Below are positions 28,998 to 39,443 of a stretch of DNA of 64,000 nucleotides, piece by piece. Each line of letters starts with the position of its first letter. The stretch's first letter is position 1. Below the pieces are notes generated by a model. That model did not search any database and was not told the origin of the DNA. It was given only the letters and a program-made list of their open reading frames with translations. A program made the translations under genes and the position numbers. The stretch comes from Chaetoceros tenuissimus (Eukaryota > Bacillariophyta > Thalassiosirophyceae > Chaetocerotales > Chaetocerotaceae), in NCBI GenBank assembly GCA_021927905.1, contig BLLK01000047.1, forward strand, positions 186,001 to 250,000, given 5' to 3'.

Positions 28998-30382
28998 ATG
29001 AATGCATCAACAACAATAGAACCCATGAACCGTTTCAAAGAAGCACAAACCAATAGGACACTTAGGCATAGACTCTTGCCTCAGCCAAGTGTCAAACAAG
29101 AAATTAGAAACGCAGAAAGGCTAGTGGAATATCATGAAGATTCAAAAGATTCAGTACTTTTATTGTGCAGACCCTGTACTCCTCCTCTAATTGGAGAAGA
29201 AAGTGAAGAAGATCCATCTGAAATTGTAGTTGCAGATGCTAATGAACCAACAACCGAGATTGAATGTCACTCTGCAACACATACCTTTGTAGTATGTGCT
29301 GATTCTCAATTGGGCATGACGTCTCTCAATGAAGAATGGGAGACTGAATTAGACTACTGTCGTAAAGCTGTGGAAAAAATTAATACTCTACAGCCAAGGC
29401 CCAAATTCGTATCTATTTGCGGTGATTTAGTGGATATGGAGAATTCATTCTATTACAATAACCCAAACTCGTTGAAAACGTTTGAGTTGGAAGACTGTGA
29501 GAATATTCAACAGAAGCAATTCCAAGATTTTCAGCAGACTTTTGATAAGCTTCATCCTGATATTGCCATTGTATGTCTTTGTGGTAATCATGATATTGGT
29601 AAGTTGCCTTGATCTTGAATACATTATTATCATATACATGTAATGCATGGAATACTTATGGGAATCTTTTGAATCTGTGACGTTGACTTTTTCACTCACC
29701 CTTCTTTCTCCTTCGTTTAGGCAATCGACCTACTCCAAATTCCATTGAAAAGTTTCGCGATGCATTTGGTGACGAATACCTTGCATTCTGGTGCAATGGA
29801 ACATACAATATTGTTTTGAATAATGTACTCTTCACAAATCCAGATGGAGCGGAACAAATATTTCTTGAACAACTAGATTGGTTGGAAGAACGACTTGAAT
29901 ATGCAAATAGACATCATGCTGCTCAAATATTTGTATTTGCACATCATCCGTGGTTTCTATACGATGATGAAGAGGATATCAAAGATTTTGTACCGGGAGC
30001 TGGATCGTCCTTTCCAAAGGAATGGGATGATGGAAGTGGCAAATTTGATGGTGCAATCTTTCCAGATGAGTACTTTTCCGTTCCAAAAAAGTATAGAAGG
30101 CTTGCTTTGGATTTGTTCAAGGAGTATCATGTCTCTGCATGCTTTTCGGGACATTTTCATCAAAATCTCATTAGTAAAGCATCTTTTGGAATGGATATGA
30201 TTATTACCGGTCCATTGAGTATGGTATTCAATAGTTCTGGGAAGCCAGAACAACCTGAAGGAAATAGTAGAGGATTTAGAGTTGTAGAAGTTTCTGTGGA
30301 TACTCGAAAAGAGCATCGCAGTTTGGGCAATGGAAAATTTGTGCATCACTTTGAATCCATTGACCCTTTTGAAGAAGCATAA
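28998..30382 (+). CDS. CPPED1: CPPED1-like calcineurin-type metallophosphatase, two exons
   Basis: Exons 28998-29598 and 29721-30382 (donor GTAAGT, acceptor TTTAG), joined in phase 1 to read GNHDIG-NRPTPNS; 420 aa. Metallophosphatase motifs in order: CADSQLG (Asp102 and Gln104), CGDLVDMEN (142-143), CGNHD (196-199), FAHHPW and CFSGHFHQN. The ADSQ first motif, EWETELDYCRKAVEKIN and the FRDAFGDEYLAFWCNGTYNIVLN segment are characteristic of CPPED1 (CSTP1), a cytosolic Ser/Thr phosphatase that dephosphorylates AKT in human cells. The N-terminal ~90 residues are extra and disordered. The substrate in algae is unknown. Confidence 0.85.
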
Positions 30383-30530
30383 GAAAGGAGAAAATGACAG
30401 AAACGAGTTCTGTCTCGATAGTATGAGTATTCCTATTGTATTTATATTGTTAGGAAATTTGAGAGCTACAATTGAAGTTCGTTGTATTTTATATTTTGAT
30501 TTAGAAGGAGATTGATGGCTAAGTTAGTAC

Positions 30531-31484
30531 TTAATTTTTACATTTTGCATTGAAATACTTTGTGTGTACTTGATTGAGTAGTTTTAATTCAACATGATCA
30601 AAGGGAAAAACTTGATTGTATTCAAATAAATGGTCTGCGAATTCGTCAAGAGTAGAGGGTTGAGCAGATTCATCCTTGGTTTCTTCTTGTACTTTCGTAA
30701 TGAGCCCCAAAATATTATTGAGAAACTGATATTCCGAATCGAAACGAAAATCTGCATTCTTTGCCTTTTCAATCTGAGCTGATGCATTAGAGAGCGTATG
30801 TTCTGACGAGGCTAATAGAAGTAGACAGGATAGGAAAAATGATTTCTTTGCATGATACTTTTGTAAATTGAATTTGAGTTGCATCAAGCCCAAATCAAAG
30901 AATTCTTGAGCAGCAGATGTGTACTCCTCCAAGTCTACCAATAATTGAGCAACCTTTTTGCAGCAGCAAATTACTTGTTCATCCATTTTGATAGCTTGAA
31001 AGAACTGACTAGCTGCTCTATATTCTTCAATGGCTTTCGTTCGATCATGTAATACTTCTTCATTTTTTGCCATGACCAGCTGTACTCGAGCGGCTCGAAA
31101 GTAATCTTCATCATCACAATATGCCGAGACGGAGTTTTCAAAAGATTTTCTCTGTTTCTCCTTGTTGATAGCAATATTACCAGCTCTGTAATACAAATCA
31201 GCTGCTTCAGCAATCGAATCGGGAATTTCATGTTTGTAAATCGAAGCAGCTCGAAAGATGGCATCCGACGCATCGTCCATGCTTCCTCCAATAATGAATG
31301 CATCGGAAGCATCTAAGTACATGCTGATATCATCATTCAATTGCAATGATGGACACTTGTCAATAAAGTTGGATGATGTAGAGAATCGATGTCCCTTCTT
31401 CTGCTTTAGAATTGCACTACCAGTCTTTGCCTTTTCCAATCGTTCGTTTGCAATATTGTTCCAAGTCTCTCTTTTATCCTTCAT
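30531..31484 (-). CDS. Alpha/gamma-SNAP family protein (NSF attachment protein)
   Basis: 317 aa, ATG at 31482-31484. It is built of TPR-like helical pairs: DASDAFIIGGSMDDASDAIFRAASIYKH, IAEAADLYYRAGNIAINKE, YFRAARVQLVMAKNEEVLHDRTKAIEEYRAASQFF, then an all-helical C-terminus. Length and spacing match SNAPs (about 290-315 aa). SNAPs bind SNARE bundles and recruit NSF to take them apart after membrane fusion. The C-terminal Leu that activates NSF is replaced: the protein ends FNAKCKN. The match to alpha- rather than gamma-SNAP is not settled. Confidence 0.7.
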   Translation of the reverse strand: MKDKRETWNNIANERLEKAKTGSAILKQKKGHRFSTSSNFIDKCPSLQLNDDISMYLDASDAFIIGGSMDDASDAIFRAASIYKHEIPDSIAEAADLYYRAGNIAINKEKQRKSFENSVSAYCDDEDYFRAARVQLVMAKNEEVLHDRTKAIEEYRAASQFFQAIKMDEQVICCCKKVAQLLVDLEEYTSAAQEFFDLGLMQLKFNLQKYHAKKSFFLSCLLLLASSEHTLSNASAQIEKAKNADFRFDSEYQFLNNILGLITKVQEETKDESAQPSTLDEFADHLFEYNQVFPFDHVELKLLNQVHTKYFNAKCKN

Positions 31485-31836
31485 ATTAGTTTTGTGATTA
31501 TTTTTTGAAGATTTAGATTACTAAATTCAGCCAAATTCTTTTTCAAATATTTTTAAATTCTTTTGGAGGGATTACATCATTTATCCGCTATTTTAGTAAA
31601 GTTTACATCCGTTAAAGTGTCTAAGAAGAATGCATTTGTCTTCTTCCTTGCCAAATTTTTGTGCGTTGCAAAATCAGACAAAACACTTGTCTATGATCAT
31701 CTTGCATTTCTCTAATCTATTCAACTAATTCACCTATCTATCTACTCTTACCATACAACAGTGTAGACTTCTAATACATCTCTCATAAAGATTCAATTAC
31801 TTTGACTAGCTAGTCCTTCCATCAGAGGCACAAAAG
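31485..31836. other. Divergent promoter region
   Basis: About 350 bp between the SNAP gene (minus) and the coiled-coil gene (plus). No gene seen. Confidence 0.4.
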
Positions 31837-33324
31837 ATGAATGCTCTTCATCGTAACGATGTCTATCAACAATTCAAACGTCAACGAGATTTAGCCTTTT
31901 CAGAAGAAAAAGAATTACGTGCAAAGCAAGCTGGCTTCCGACAGATTCTAATCATATTCAAGGATCAAGTAAAACAACTTGATAAAGATATTGCAATCAA
32001 TAATCGCAAGCTTGTAGCTGCCAAATCAGAATTGGACAGGGTAGCCAAACAAATTATAAAGATTGAACAAAGCCATAAATTCAAAGTGGAACAAAAGCAA
32101 GCGCATAAAGGCACACTCGATAACGATGGTTCTACATTGAAAAAGCACATGGTGCAAATTGAAAAACAAATTTCTCTCAATGGAAAGTTTAATGATATCA
32201 ATACGAAACATGGTAGACTCATCAAAGAGATGGATCAGACTTTGAATAATATCCAAGATACAGAAGTACATTTGCAAGAGTTAGATGCAGCTCTGGAAAA
32301 GGCAGAACAGCATTCTGTAAAATGTTCTGCGAACTTTGAAAAGGTTCAGCATGCTCATGAAGAAGAGAAGCGAATGAATGGGTCTATGCATTCTATTGAC
32401 CTCGGGAATGACAAGAATTCTACAAAGAGGGCTGAGGGATCTAGTTCCTATTCGTATCGCAATCCTTTGCAAATGGTAAAAGGATGGGTATTTGTGCCTA
32501 AAAAAGATAAAACTGCAGATGATGCTATTTCAGATGATGAAGCTAGCATTAGAGCTTTTGAACAAATCAATAGAGACTTTAGTTTTATTCCTGCTGAGGA
32601 TCGAAAGAAAATTGAAGACCAAGTAAGACAAGAACTTGAAACATATGAACGTGAAAGACAAAGGATTATTGAAGAAGAAAGGAAAAGGATTGAATTGGAG
32701 GTGAGGCAAAAGGTTGAGGCAGAGGAGAAGATGAGACAGGAAATTTTGGCTCAAGAGCGTCAAAGGATTGAAGAGAAATTAAGAATTAATATGGAAGCAG
32801 AAGAAAGAAAGAAGCGTAGAGCAAAGATGAAGCTAGATATGGATCTTGCTGAGGCAGAAAGGCGTAGAAGAGAAGAGGAAGAAATGACGATGGCGACTGA
32901 TGAAGATGAGACTGTGAGTGATGGATCATCATTTGGGGAGAGACAAGATGATAATGCAAGAGATGTTGAAGTCACAACATTTGACGATGATAGAAATCCA
33001 TATTCTTCAGCAACTGTTCAACATGCTTTGACATCAGATCCATCACTTCCAACAGAACAATATCTCAAAGGAAATCCCACAAAATCGAAAAAGGTGCAGA
33101 AAAAGGTATCCACTGATCTCGTAATCCAACGTGCAAGGACAGCACAAGCATCGAATACATCAACAAAGCAATTTGGAGCAGAGGAAGAAGATGTAGCATA
33201 CAAATTTGCTGGTGTGAAGCCAATCTTTGATAAACCAACATTAAGCTTGAAGCCAAAGTACGCTGAAGATCTACAAGAAGTAGATGATATCAGGACTCGA
33301 ACAACAGTACGATTGGAAGTGTAG
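31837..33324 (+). CDS. Coiled-coil protein with charged ER/EK helix
   Basis: 495 aa, ATG at 31837. Coiled coil at about 15-180. A short SYSYRNPLQMVKGWVFVPKKD segment follows (about 205-225). A long continuous charged helix at about 255-350 (ERQRIIEEERKRIELEVRQK...) is of the single-alpha-helix type. An acidic disordered tail completes it. No enzyme or membrane feature. A structural or cytoskeletal role would fit, but the family is not recognised. Confidence 0.6.
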   Translation: MNALHRNDVYQQFKRQRDLAFSEEKELRAKQAGFRQILIIFKDQVKQLDKDIAINNRKLVAAKSELDRVAKQIIKIEQSHKFKVEQKQAHKGTLDNDGSTLKKHMVQIEKQISLNGKFNDINTKHGRLIKEMDQTLNNIQDTEVHLQELDAALEKAEQHSVKCSANFEKVQHAHEEEKRMNGSMHSIDLGNDKNSTKRAEGSSSYSYRNPLQMVKGWVFVPKKDKTADDAISDDEASIRAFEQINRDFSFIPAEDRKKIEDQVRQELETYERERQRIIEEERKRIELEVRQKVEAEEKMRQEILAQERQRIEEKLRINMEAEERKKRRAKMKLDMDLAEAERRRREEEEMTMATDEDETVSDGSSFGERQDDNARDVEVTTFDDDRNPYSSATVQHALTSDPSLPTEQYLKGNPTKSKKVQKKVSTDLVIQRARTAQASNTSTKQFGAEEEDVAYKFAGVKPIFDKPTLSLKPKYAEDLQEVDDIRTRTTVRLEV

Positions 33325-34794
33325 AGAACTTTGACTTTCAAATTAAAAGCTTTTGGGGAATCATAATTTGGTTGAAAATGTGTTTATAAAATAACATAGA
33401 ATATGTTTCAAACTACGACAAGTTTTGTCATGGCGAGAGAAGAAGTGAAAGCTCTTTTCTTTTTATTTGCATCGATATCATGAAATATACAGTTTTTCAA
33501 TCTAAAAGCTATATCTGGATTGAAACTAGTGCCAAAACCAGAATGAGCTGCTCACAGTTCCACGAGCCATATAGACTGAAAACTCCAGTAAAGAGTCTCT
33601 TCTAACTAGCTTCATTATGCTAACATTGCTTGAACATACAATGTTCTAGATTAGCTAGTAACTAATTATGCACAAAACAGAGAGATAGTTGGACTGACAC
33701 TCCTCGCAAGAACAAATTGCGTGCCATGGCGCCACATATTTCTCAGCTAAATTTTATTTATGGATGTGCAAAGAGGATGACACTAGAGGGTCCACCTTTG
33801 AAAACTCCAGTGTAAATAGGAAATCTCTTCTAGCTTCGCGGATCCTAGTGACAAGAAGGAAGAGATGATGAAGAATGATTTTTCTAACTAGAAACAAAAC
33901 ATAAATACATAGAACTGCAGTAGTACTAGAACAGACACATAAGTAATCTAAATCATAGATCAGCCAACATGACACAATCGCATAAGTATTATTGAACGCA
34001 CTAGTGGTGGCTTTCTGCAGCAATCACCAACCCCCCAATCAATGTAATCATGCAGAGTGTGACACTGACGTGACTGAGTGGAAGCTACATATAGGAAGAC
34101 ATCAAAACTGTAAATAATATCATAAAAAGAACTCGGTGAAACAATAAAGTATGCAGGCCGCAATCAACAATGTCCACGATTGAAATGTAGGAAATGATTG
34201 ATTGAAAAAAGTTGATAAAAAAGGCGGCTATGAAAGGATACCACTTGCCAAACATCTGTCGTTCCAAGAAGGCATAACAGTGTTGCTATGGCAACGTCTG
34301 AAGAATGAGGAATCTAGGAGGAGGAGAGAGGAAACTGTTTGTAATGATCTTTTCTCCGAAATATGAGTTTCCACTCACTAGCGTAGACATTCATTCACTA
34401 GCGTAGACATTCATTATGAAATAAACTGACGTACTTTGAAGTTCCTGCCAATTTCCATCTGCCATCTGTTAGACAATTTGTGGTGGCAAGAGACATAAAA
34501 CAATCGTTCAACGGTTTTTCAATATACTTCAACATCTGATTTCTCCGCGAAGCAGAAGGAAACTTTTTTGTTCTTTGTTCCATTCGTGTTGGCGAGGGAG
34601 GGGCTTAAGTACTTGACTAAAATAGCTTGAACATAATGTGCCAGGACTGGTCATCACTAATGACTATGCCTATGACTCAAATAGTCATCATAATCCCCGA
34701 GAGAAAAGGAAAGAAAACACATGAACATGCAGTCCAACTCCATTGTTGCCTCGACTGAACCTCTCATAAAAAACAAAAGCTCAATAATTGCAAC
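33325..34794. other. Intergenic, about 1.5 kb, no gene supported
   Basis: Several short open frames on the minus strand (33754-34583) overlap one another and show no features. A perfect 20-bp tandem duplication lies at 34375-34414. AAAACTCCAGT followed by TCTCTTCTA occurs near 33579 and 33799, a weak duplicate. The last 200 bp should contain the metalloprotease promoter. Confidence 0.45.
34375..34414. repeat. Perfect 20-bp tandem duplication
   Basis: TCACTAGCGTAGACATTCAT occurs twice back to back (34375-34394, 34395-34414). Confidence 0.8.
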
Positions 34795-36483
34795 ATGGTT
34801 TCCTTTACCAAAAGCGCACTTGCTACAATCCTATCTCTATCAGCCCTCTCTACTGTTTCAGCTGCAGGCTGTGGCATGAATGTAGGAGGAGCTCCTGGAC
34901 TCTCTAACCCTAAAAGTAAACGACCAGTTGATGTATCCGATCTCCCTCCAGGATGTGATACAGGTGCTACGGTTCAAGTTACCACTTCCAATGGTCGTAA
35001 GATGTTCAAGGCTAAGCCAAACGCTGCTGCTTCTGGTTTCTACGGAGAGAGTGATGATGGATCTTCTATCCAGTACATTCGTGGGAATAGCGGTGCAGTT
35101 TTCGGATCTATTGTTGACTTGGACGATAACACTGTTTCTTCCATCCAGGTTGATGCTGATGGAAACCAGTTTGTGACCGTTACCAACAGTAATGACTTCC
35201 CTGAAGAAGCTGACCCTGAGGACCGTAGACTTTTAGCTGAAGTTGATGCTGAAGCTGACAGTGCTGCTACTACTGTTGCTTCTATTGACAAGAAACTTAG
35301 AGGATCTAGAAAGCTCGTAGACGATGGAAGCGTTATGGATGTCCTTGTTCTCTACACTCCTAAAGCTGAATGTAGAAATTCTGGTCTCGCAGCTGGTTGT
35401 ACAAGAACCGCTACTACTGCTGCAAATATGAAAGCTCGCATCGAGCTAGCGATTACTGAAACAAACCAAGGTTATGTAGCTAGTGGTGTCCAGACTTCAC
35501 TTAGAGCTGCACATCCTGATGTTGCCGTATTCTATGACTATGTAGAGCCTTCATTTAGCGATAGCTTGTCTCATATTCGTACTCAAGGCGAAGCATCCGG
35601 AACAACTATCAATAGCCTCCGTGCACAATACAATGCAGATTTTGTTGCTCTCATTATCGACGACCCACAATATTGTGGAATCGCATACCTTGGACCAAGA
35701 AAGGATTTGATGTACTCAGTAACTGGCTGGAATTGTGCTACTGGATACTACTCATTTGGACACGAGATTGGACACAATATGGGACTGAACCATGATCGTG
35801 GAACATCCAGTGCATGTACAAACACCAACACTAATTACGGATACAGAGATCCACAAGCTAGATTCCGTTCTGTGCTTGCTTACAATTGCAACAGTGGTCA
35901 GTGCGATAATAATCCAGGTGGAGGATGTACTCGTGTCAATAGATACTCCGGTACTGCTTCTTTTTGGAATGGTAATGCTGCTGGAAATGCTTCCAACGAC
36001 AATGTGAAACAGATCAATAGTGTGAAAGTTGCAGTTTCTCAATATTTCAATTCTGGACCTACCCCTACACCTGCACCTACCAAGTCCCCGACACCAAATC
36101 CAACTTTACCACCCACATTGGCACCATCTCCAAGTCCCACCGCATCACCTACCAGCTCCCCGTCAAAAGCACCAACTCCAGCGCCAACTGAACCAACTCC
36201 GGCTCCTACCACTGCTGCTCCTACCAAGAGCCCAACTCCAGCACCAACTCAAAACTGTACTACACTTGGCAAGAATCAATGTGGATTGTATTCCTACTGC
36301 GCCTGGTCTGGAAGATTCAAGGAATGTCGTTTCAACACCTCCAGTCCAGTTTCTTCTCCAGTCGCTGAACCAACAACTGGTGGTCCAGGACCAGGGGAGT
36401 GTACTGCAAGTGGACTAGCATGTGATGGAAACTGCTGTAATGGATGCCAAAGAAACGGAAGATGGGCTAATACATGCAAGTAA
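34795..36483 (+). CDS. Secreted zinc metalloprotease, M12B/reprolysin-like, with PTPAP linker
   Basis: 562 aa, single exon, ATG at 34795. Signal peptide about 1-23 (ending STVSAAG). A propeptide-like region to about 178 includes two dibasic/tribasic sites. The catalytic domain starts at [13 protein letters not shown], the usual opening strand of these enzymes. The zinc site is [12 protein letters not shown] with His323, His327 and His333 as ligands and Glu324 as general base. The segment after it, VLAYNC, takes the place of the Met-turn. A Thr/Pro/Ala linker of about 65 residues ([11 protein letters not shown] type) leads to two small Cys-rich C-terminal modules. Likely acts outside the cell or at the wall, on proteins. 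The Ca/Met-turn details are not certain. Confidence 0.85.
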   Translation: MVSFTKSALATILSLSALSTVSAAGCGMNVGGAPGLSNPKSKRPVDVSDLPPGCDTGATVQVTTSNGRKMFKAKPNAAASGFYGESDDGSSIQYIRGNSGAVFGSIVDLDDNTVSSIQVDADGNQFVTVTNSNDFPEEADPEDRRLLAEVDAEADSAATTVASIDKKLRGSRKLVDDGSVMDVLVLYTPKAECRNSGLAAGCTRTATTAANMKARIELAITETNQGYVASGVQTSLRAAHPDVAVFYDYVEPSFSDSLSHIRTQGEASGTTINSLRAQYNADFVALIIDDPQYCGIAYLGPRKDLMYSVTGWNCATGYYSFGHEIGHNMGLNHDRGTSSACTNTNTNYGYRDPQARFRSVLAYNCNSGQCDNNPGGGCTRVNRYSGTASFWNGNAAGNASNDNVKQINSVKVAVSQYFNSGPTPTPAPTKSPTPNPTLPPTLAPSPSPTASPTSSPSKAPTPAPTEPTPAPTTAAPTKSPTPAPTQNCTTLGKNQCGLYSYCAWSGRFKECRFNTSSPVSSPVAEPTTGGPGPGECTASGLACDGNCCNGCQRNGRWANTCK

Positions 36484-36839
36484 ATTGCTTTGGGATACCA
36501 ACGTTAGAAGTGTATTAGAATCTGTTATAAATTAATCATTTTTAAATAAAATCACTTCCTCTACTAGCAGACTATGACTTCCTTTTCTAGCATTTGCTGA
36601 GGAAACTATTTTCCTGAAGTCTCCATCTTAGAGGTATCGTAATTTTGCAAATCATCTATTGCTCTGCGATCTAAAAGTTTTACTGAAGAAAGATTCCTTC
36701 GGGAAGAAAAGAAGAAAAACTTTCGGACCTAGAATCTTATTTTTATTCACTCTAAAAAATAACATTAAAATGTTTTTCCTCATTATTGCTCCTTCCGCAG
36801 CACTAAAATCAAGTTCCAACTAATAACCTGCATCTTCAT
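36484..36839. other. Intergenic between convergent genes
   Basis: About 350 bp holding the 3' ends of the metalloprotease and COPI-associated genes. No gene seen. Confidence 0.4.
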
Positions 36840-37808
36840 TTACACAGTAAAAGTATCCAAAGCAGGTGAATTCAACCAAAACTCTTGAAATTCATCCAAA
36901 GTAATTCCATGCTTCATATCAGTGTCAATGGAAAGATACATCAATTCCGACTCCTGCACAGTCAATTTAACATCCAAATCCTTCATCAACAATTGAAATT
37001 CTTCAAATTCAAGTCTGTTACTATCATCCTTGTCATATTTTGCAAACATATTTTTAACTTGTCTCTCGGAGAACTTTTTGTTACGAATATTTTTAAACTT
37101 TTTGTGTGCCATGTTTCCGAGTACAATGTAAAGTACCCCAATTGCAAATACAATGTATCCAATAATGTTGGAACGGACAGTGGTCTATGAAAAGATTAAA
37201 AGAGTAAGTTCTTGTTAGAATATGTATAATGTATTGAAAATACAATCGAGAAATCATGCTGCAGCTATATATTTCGCATTCAGTTAAATACTATATAACC
37301 ATACACGTACCGAACTCAATTGAAGACTAGCAGCAACACAATAAAACAATCCTCTGCCAGTGACAGTTCTCACTAACCCAACATTTTTCCCAAGAATTCC
37401 TCGCAACTTGTCTGCATATGGAACGGCTTCTCTATCCGATTCCATAACGATGGCACTTGCACCAACAAAGAATCCATAAATATCAATGATTGCTAAAGAG
37501 ACATGAGATGAAACATGAGTGTAAATTTCTGTTCATAATAGTCCAAGTCGACATAGCTATACATTACAACAAACAACCATAAGTAACTCACCTGCATTAA
37601 TGTGAAAACTAAACAAGTCACTCATGAATGTTGAAAGAGTATTGAGACAAAGAAAGATCCCAGCCACTAGTGCCGCTGTACGAATGGATGCATTACCGTT
37701 CGCAACACTCTGAGCATAGAGCATGGCCTGATGTGCCACCTTTTCAGCCTTTTCCTTGACTGCATCAATGTTTTCCTTGTTGAGGAGATTACTTGCTTCT
37801 GTTGCCAT
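36840..37808 (-). CDS. COPI-associated-family membrane protein with C-terminal EF-hands, three exons
   Basis: Proposed exons 37808-37592, 37492-37311 and 37184-36840 (donors GTGAGT and GTACGT), phases 1 and 0; 247 aa. The first ATG (37871) would add 21 residues; I prefer the one at 37808 (MATEASNLL). After an N-terminal amphipathic helix come four hydrophobic segments: IRTAALVAGIFLCLNTL, the INAIIDIYGFFVGASAIVMES segment across intron 1, RTVTGRGLFYCVAASLQL, and IIGYIVFAIGVLYIVLG. This is the COPI_assoc pattern. The C-terminus has two EF-hands: DKDDSNRLEFEE (canonical loop) and DTDMKHGITLDE (degenerate). The result is a calcium-sensing Golgi-type membrane protein, by inference. Confidence 0.65.
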
Positions 37809-38321
37809 TTTTGAAAAGTGTTTGAAAGTGTGTAGAAGTTGAAGTCTATTGGTAATGTTTGGTGTTCTCATGTACTACAATTTGATACACATCAGATTGA
37901 ATCTTTTTGCCTTCTTTATGGAAGGGAAGGCAAAAGTGCGCGCTTAGGCCTTTTACTGTATTGACAAGAGTCAACTACGATATAAAAGAAAAAGGAATTT
38001 TCAAATATTGAATTCATCGTTCGATATTCATGATTTAAATCATAGAAAATATTATATTCTTGATCATATTATAATATAGAATCAGTAACTAGTCCCTATG
38101 ATTCGCAAAAAATGATTTCTTTCCAATATATTGATAACGGTAGAATACCTGTTTGATTGGTGTTCTCATTTTCTGAACCCTCTCAGAGCCACTCATTATA
38201 TTGCAACATTGTAAAAGATATCACAAGTCTAAAATCTTTTTTCTTTTTAGTGAAATCAACTGCTGGACTACTGCAGATATCTGAGACCCATTTCCAGTAC
38301 TCATCTTTACAATTATCTGAA
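37809..38321. other. Divergent promoter region
   Basis: Between the COPI-associated gene (minus) and the SpoU methyltransferase (plus). Contains the palindrome ATGATTTAAATCAT (38030-38043). The frame upstream of 38322 is open but has no ATG. Confidence 0.4.
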
Positions 38322-39359
38322 ATGAAATTAGTACTTACCCTCAAGACGATGATACGGTCACTCTTGTTACTACAAAGCTGTACGAAACCATTCGCCTTTA
38401 CTTTTTCTCCATCGAGCAAAATTCCATCTCGCCTCTTTTCTTCTTCTTCTTCCTTTATTCAAAATTTACAAAATGAAGATCCAATCTCATCACCAAAATC
38501 AAAAACTGTCAAACAATTTCAACAACTCATCAATAAAGCAAAAGCAAGATCACAATCTCAAATGACTGTTTTAGAAGGACATAGACTGATATTAGACACA
38601 TTGGCCAATCAATCCACGAGAAAATTATACAATACGATATTGGTATCACAAGAAGCATTGGATCATCCTACATTAGGACCAAGGTTACAAAAGGAATTGA
38701 CAAAAATTGGAGAGGAACAAATTGCTTCTGTGAAATTGGCAACGAATGAAGTTATCAAAGCTGCTTCGGATACTGTGACTCCTCAAGGTGTCGTTGCTAC
38801 CATTTCTATACCGCCACAATATCAATATAATGATTCTGATAAGTCGAGATTATTTTTAATTTTTGATGGGATTAGTGATCCGGGAAATGTAGGTACTTTA
38901 TTGAGATCTGCCAAAGCTGTTGGAGCGGAATGTGTCTTGCTTTTACCGGGTAGTTGTGATGTTTGGAATCCAAAAGCTATTCGAAGTGCTATGGGGACTT
39001 CGTTTCAGGTACCTATTCGATCCATGAATAGTTGGCAAGATTGTCAAGAGTTTATAAAGGAATGTGGGGTTGATGGTGAACGAATATATGCTGCGACTAT
39101 GGAAGGGAGTGAAGAGAATGATGGAGTGGAACAATTTGAAGCGTTGCCTCATTTTAATGTGGATTGGGTGTCGAACTCAAATGCTCTAGTTTTGGGAAAA
39201 GAGGGGCCTGGTCTTAGTGAACAAGTGAGACAAAGTGTGAGGAAAGCAGAAATACGATCAGTTTATATTCCAATGGAAGAAGGTATTGAAAGCTTGAATG
39301 TTGGGACTTGCGGAAGTGTAATCATGTTTGAGTTTCATCGACAAATTCTTCAAAGGTAG
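38322..39359 (+). CDS. SpoU/TrmH-family RNA 2'-O-methyltransferase, organellar
   Basis: 345 aa from the ATG at 38322 (MKLVLTLKTMIRS...). The leader is hydrophobic, then FAFTFSPSS, then Arg/Ser-rich, resembling a bipartite plastid or organelle presequence. An RNA-binding (eL30-like) substrate domain covers about 70-165. The SPOUT domain shows motif 1 FDGISDPGNVGTLLRSAKAVG, motif 2 LVLGKEGPGLSE, and motif 3 IPMEEGIESLNVGTCGSVIMFEF. Together these form the knotted AdoMet site. The nearest relatives methylate ribose in ribosomal RNA of bacteria and organelles (RlmB/MRM3 type). The target base cannot be read from the sequence. Confidence 0.85.
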   Translation: MKLVLTLKTMIRSLLLLQSCTKPFAFTFSPSSKIPSRLFSSSSSFIQNLQNEDPISSPKSKTVKQFQQLINKAKARSQSQMTVLEGHRLILDTLANQSTRKLYNTILVSQEALDHPTLGPRLQKELTKIGEEQIASVKLATNEVIKAASDTVTPQGVVATISIPPQYQYNDSDKSRLFLIFDGISDPGNVGTLLRSAKAVGAECVLLLPGSCDVWNPKAIRSAMGTSFQVPIRSMNSWQDCQEFIKECGVDGERIYAATMEGSEENDGVEQFEALPHFNVDWVSNSNALVLGKEGPGLSEQVRQSVRKAEIRSVYIPMEEGIESLNVGTCGSVIMFEFHRQILQR

Positions 39360-39443
39360 TTGTAATCTGGACATGATAACATTTATGACTACTGTTTCAG
39401 ATGTTTATGTACATCTCTAAAGACAAAAACTATTTTATACATT

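Noticed and set aside
33754-34583. Cluster of minus-strand open frames as a gene
   Set aside because: The frames overlap each other, share no plausible splice pattern and show no family features.
38157-38321. N-terminal extension of the SpoU methyltransferase
   Set aside because: The extra frame has no ATG before 38322 and contains no conserved residues; the downstream ATG gives a sensible targeting leader.
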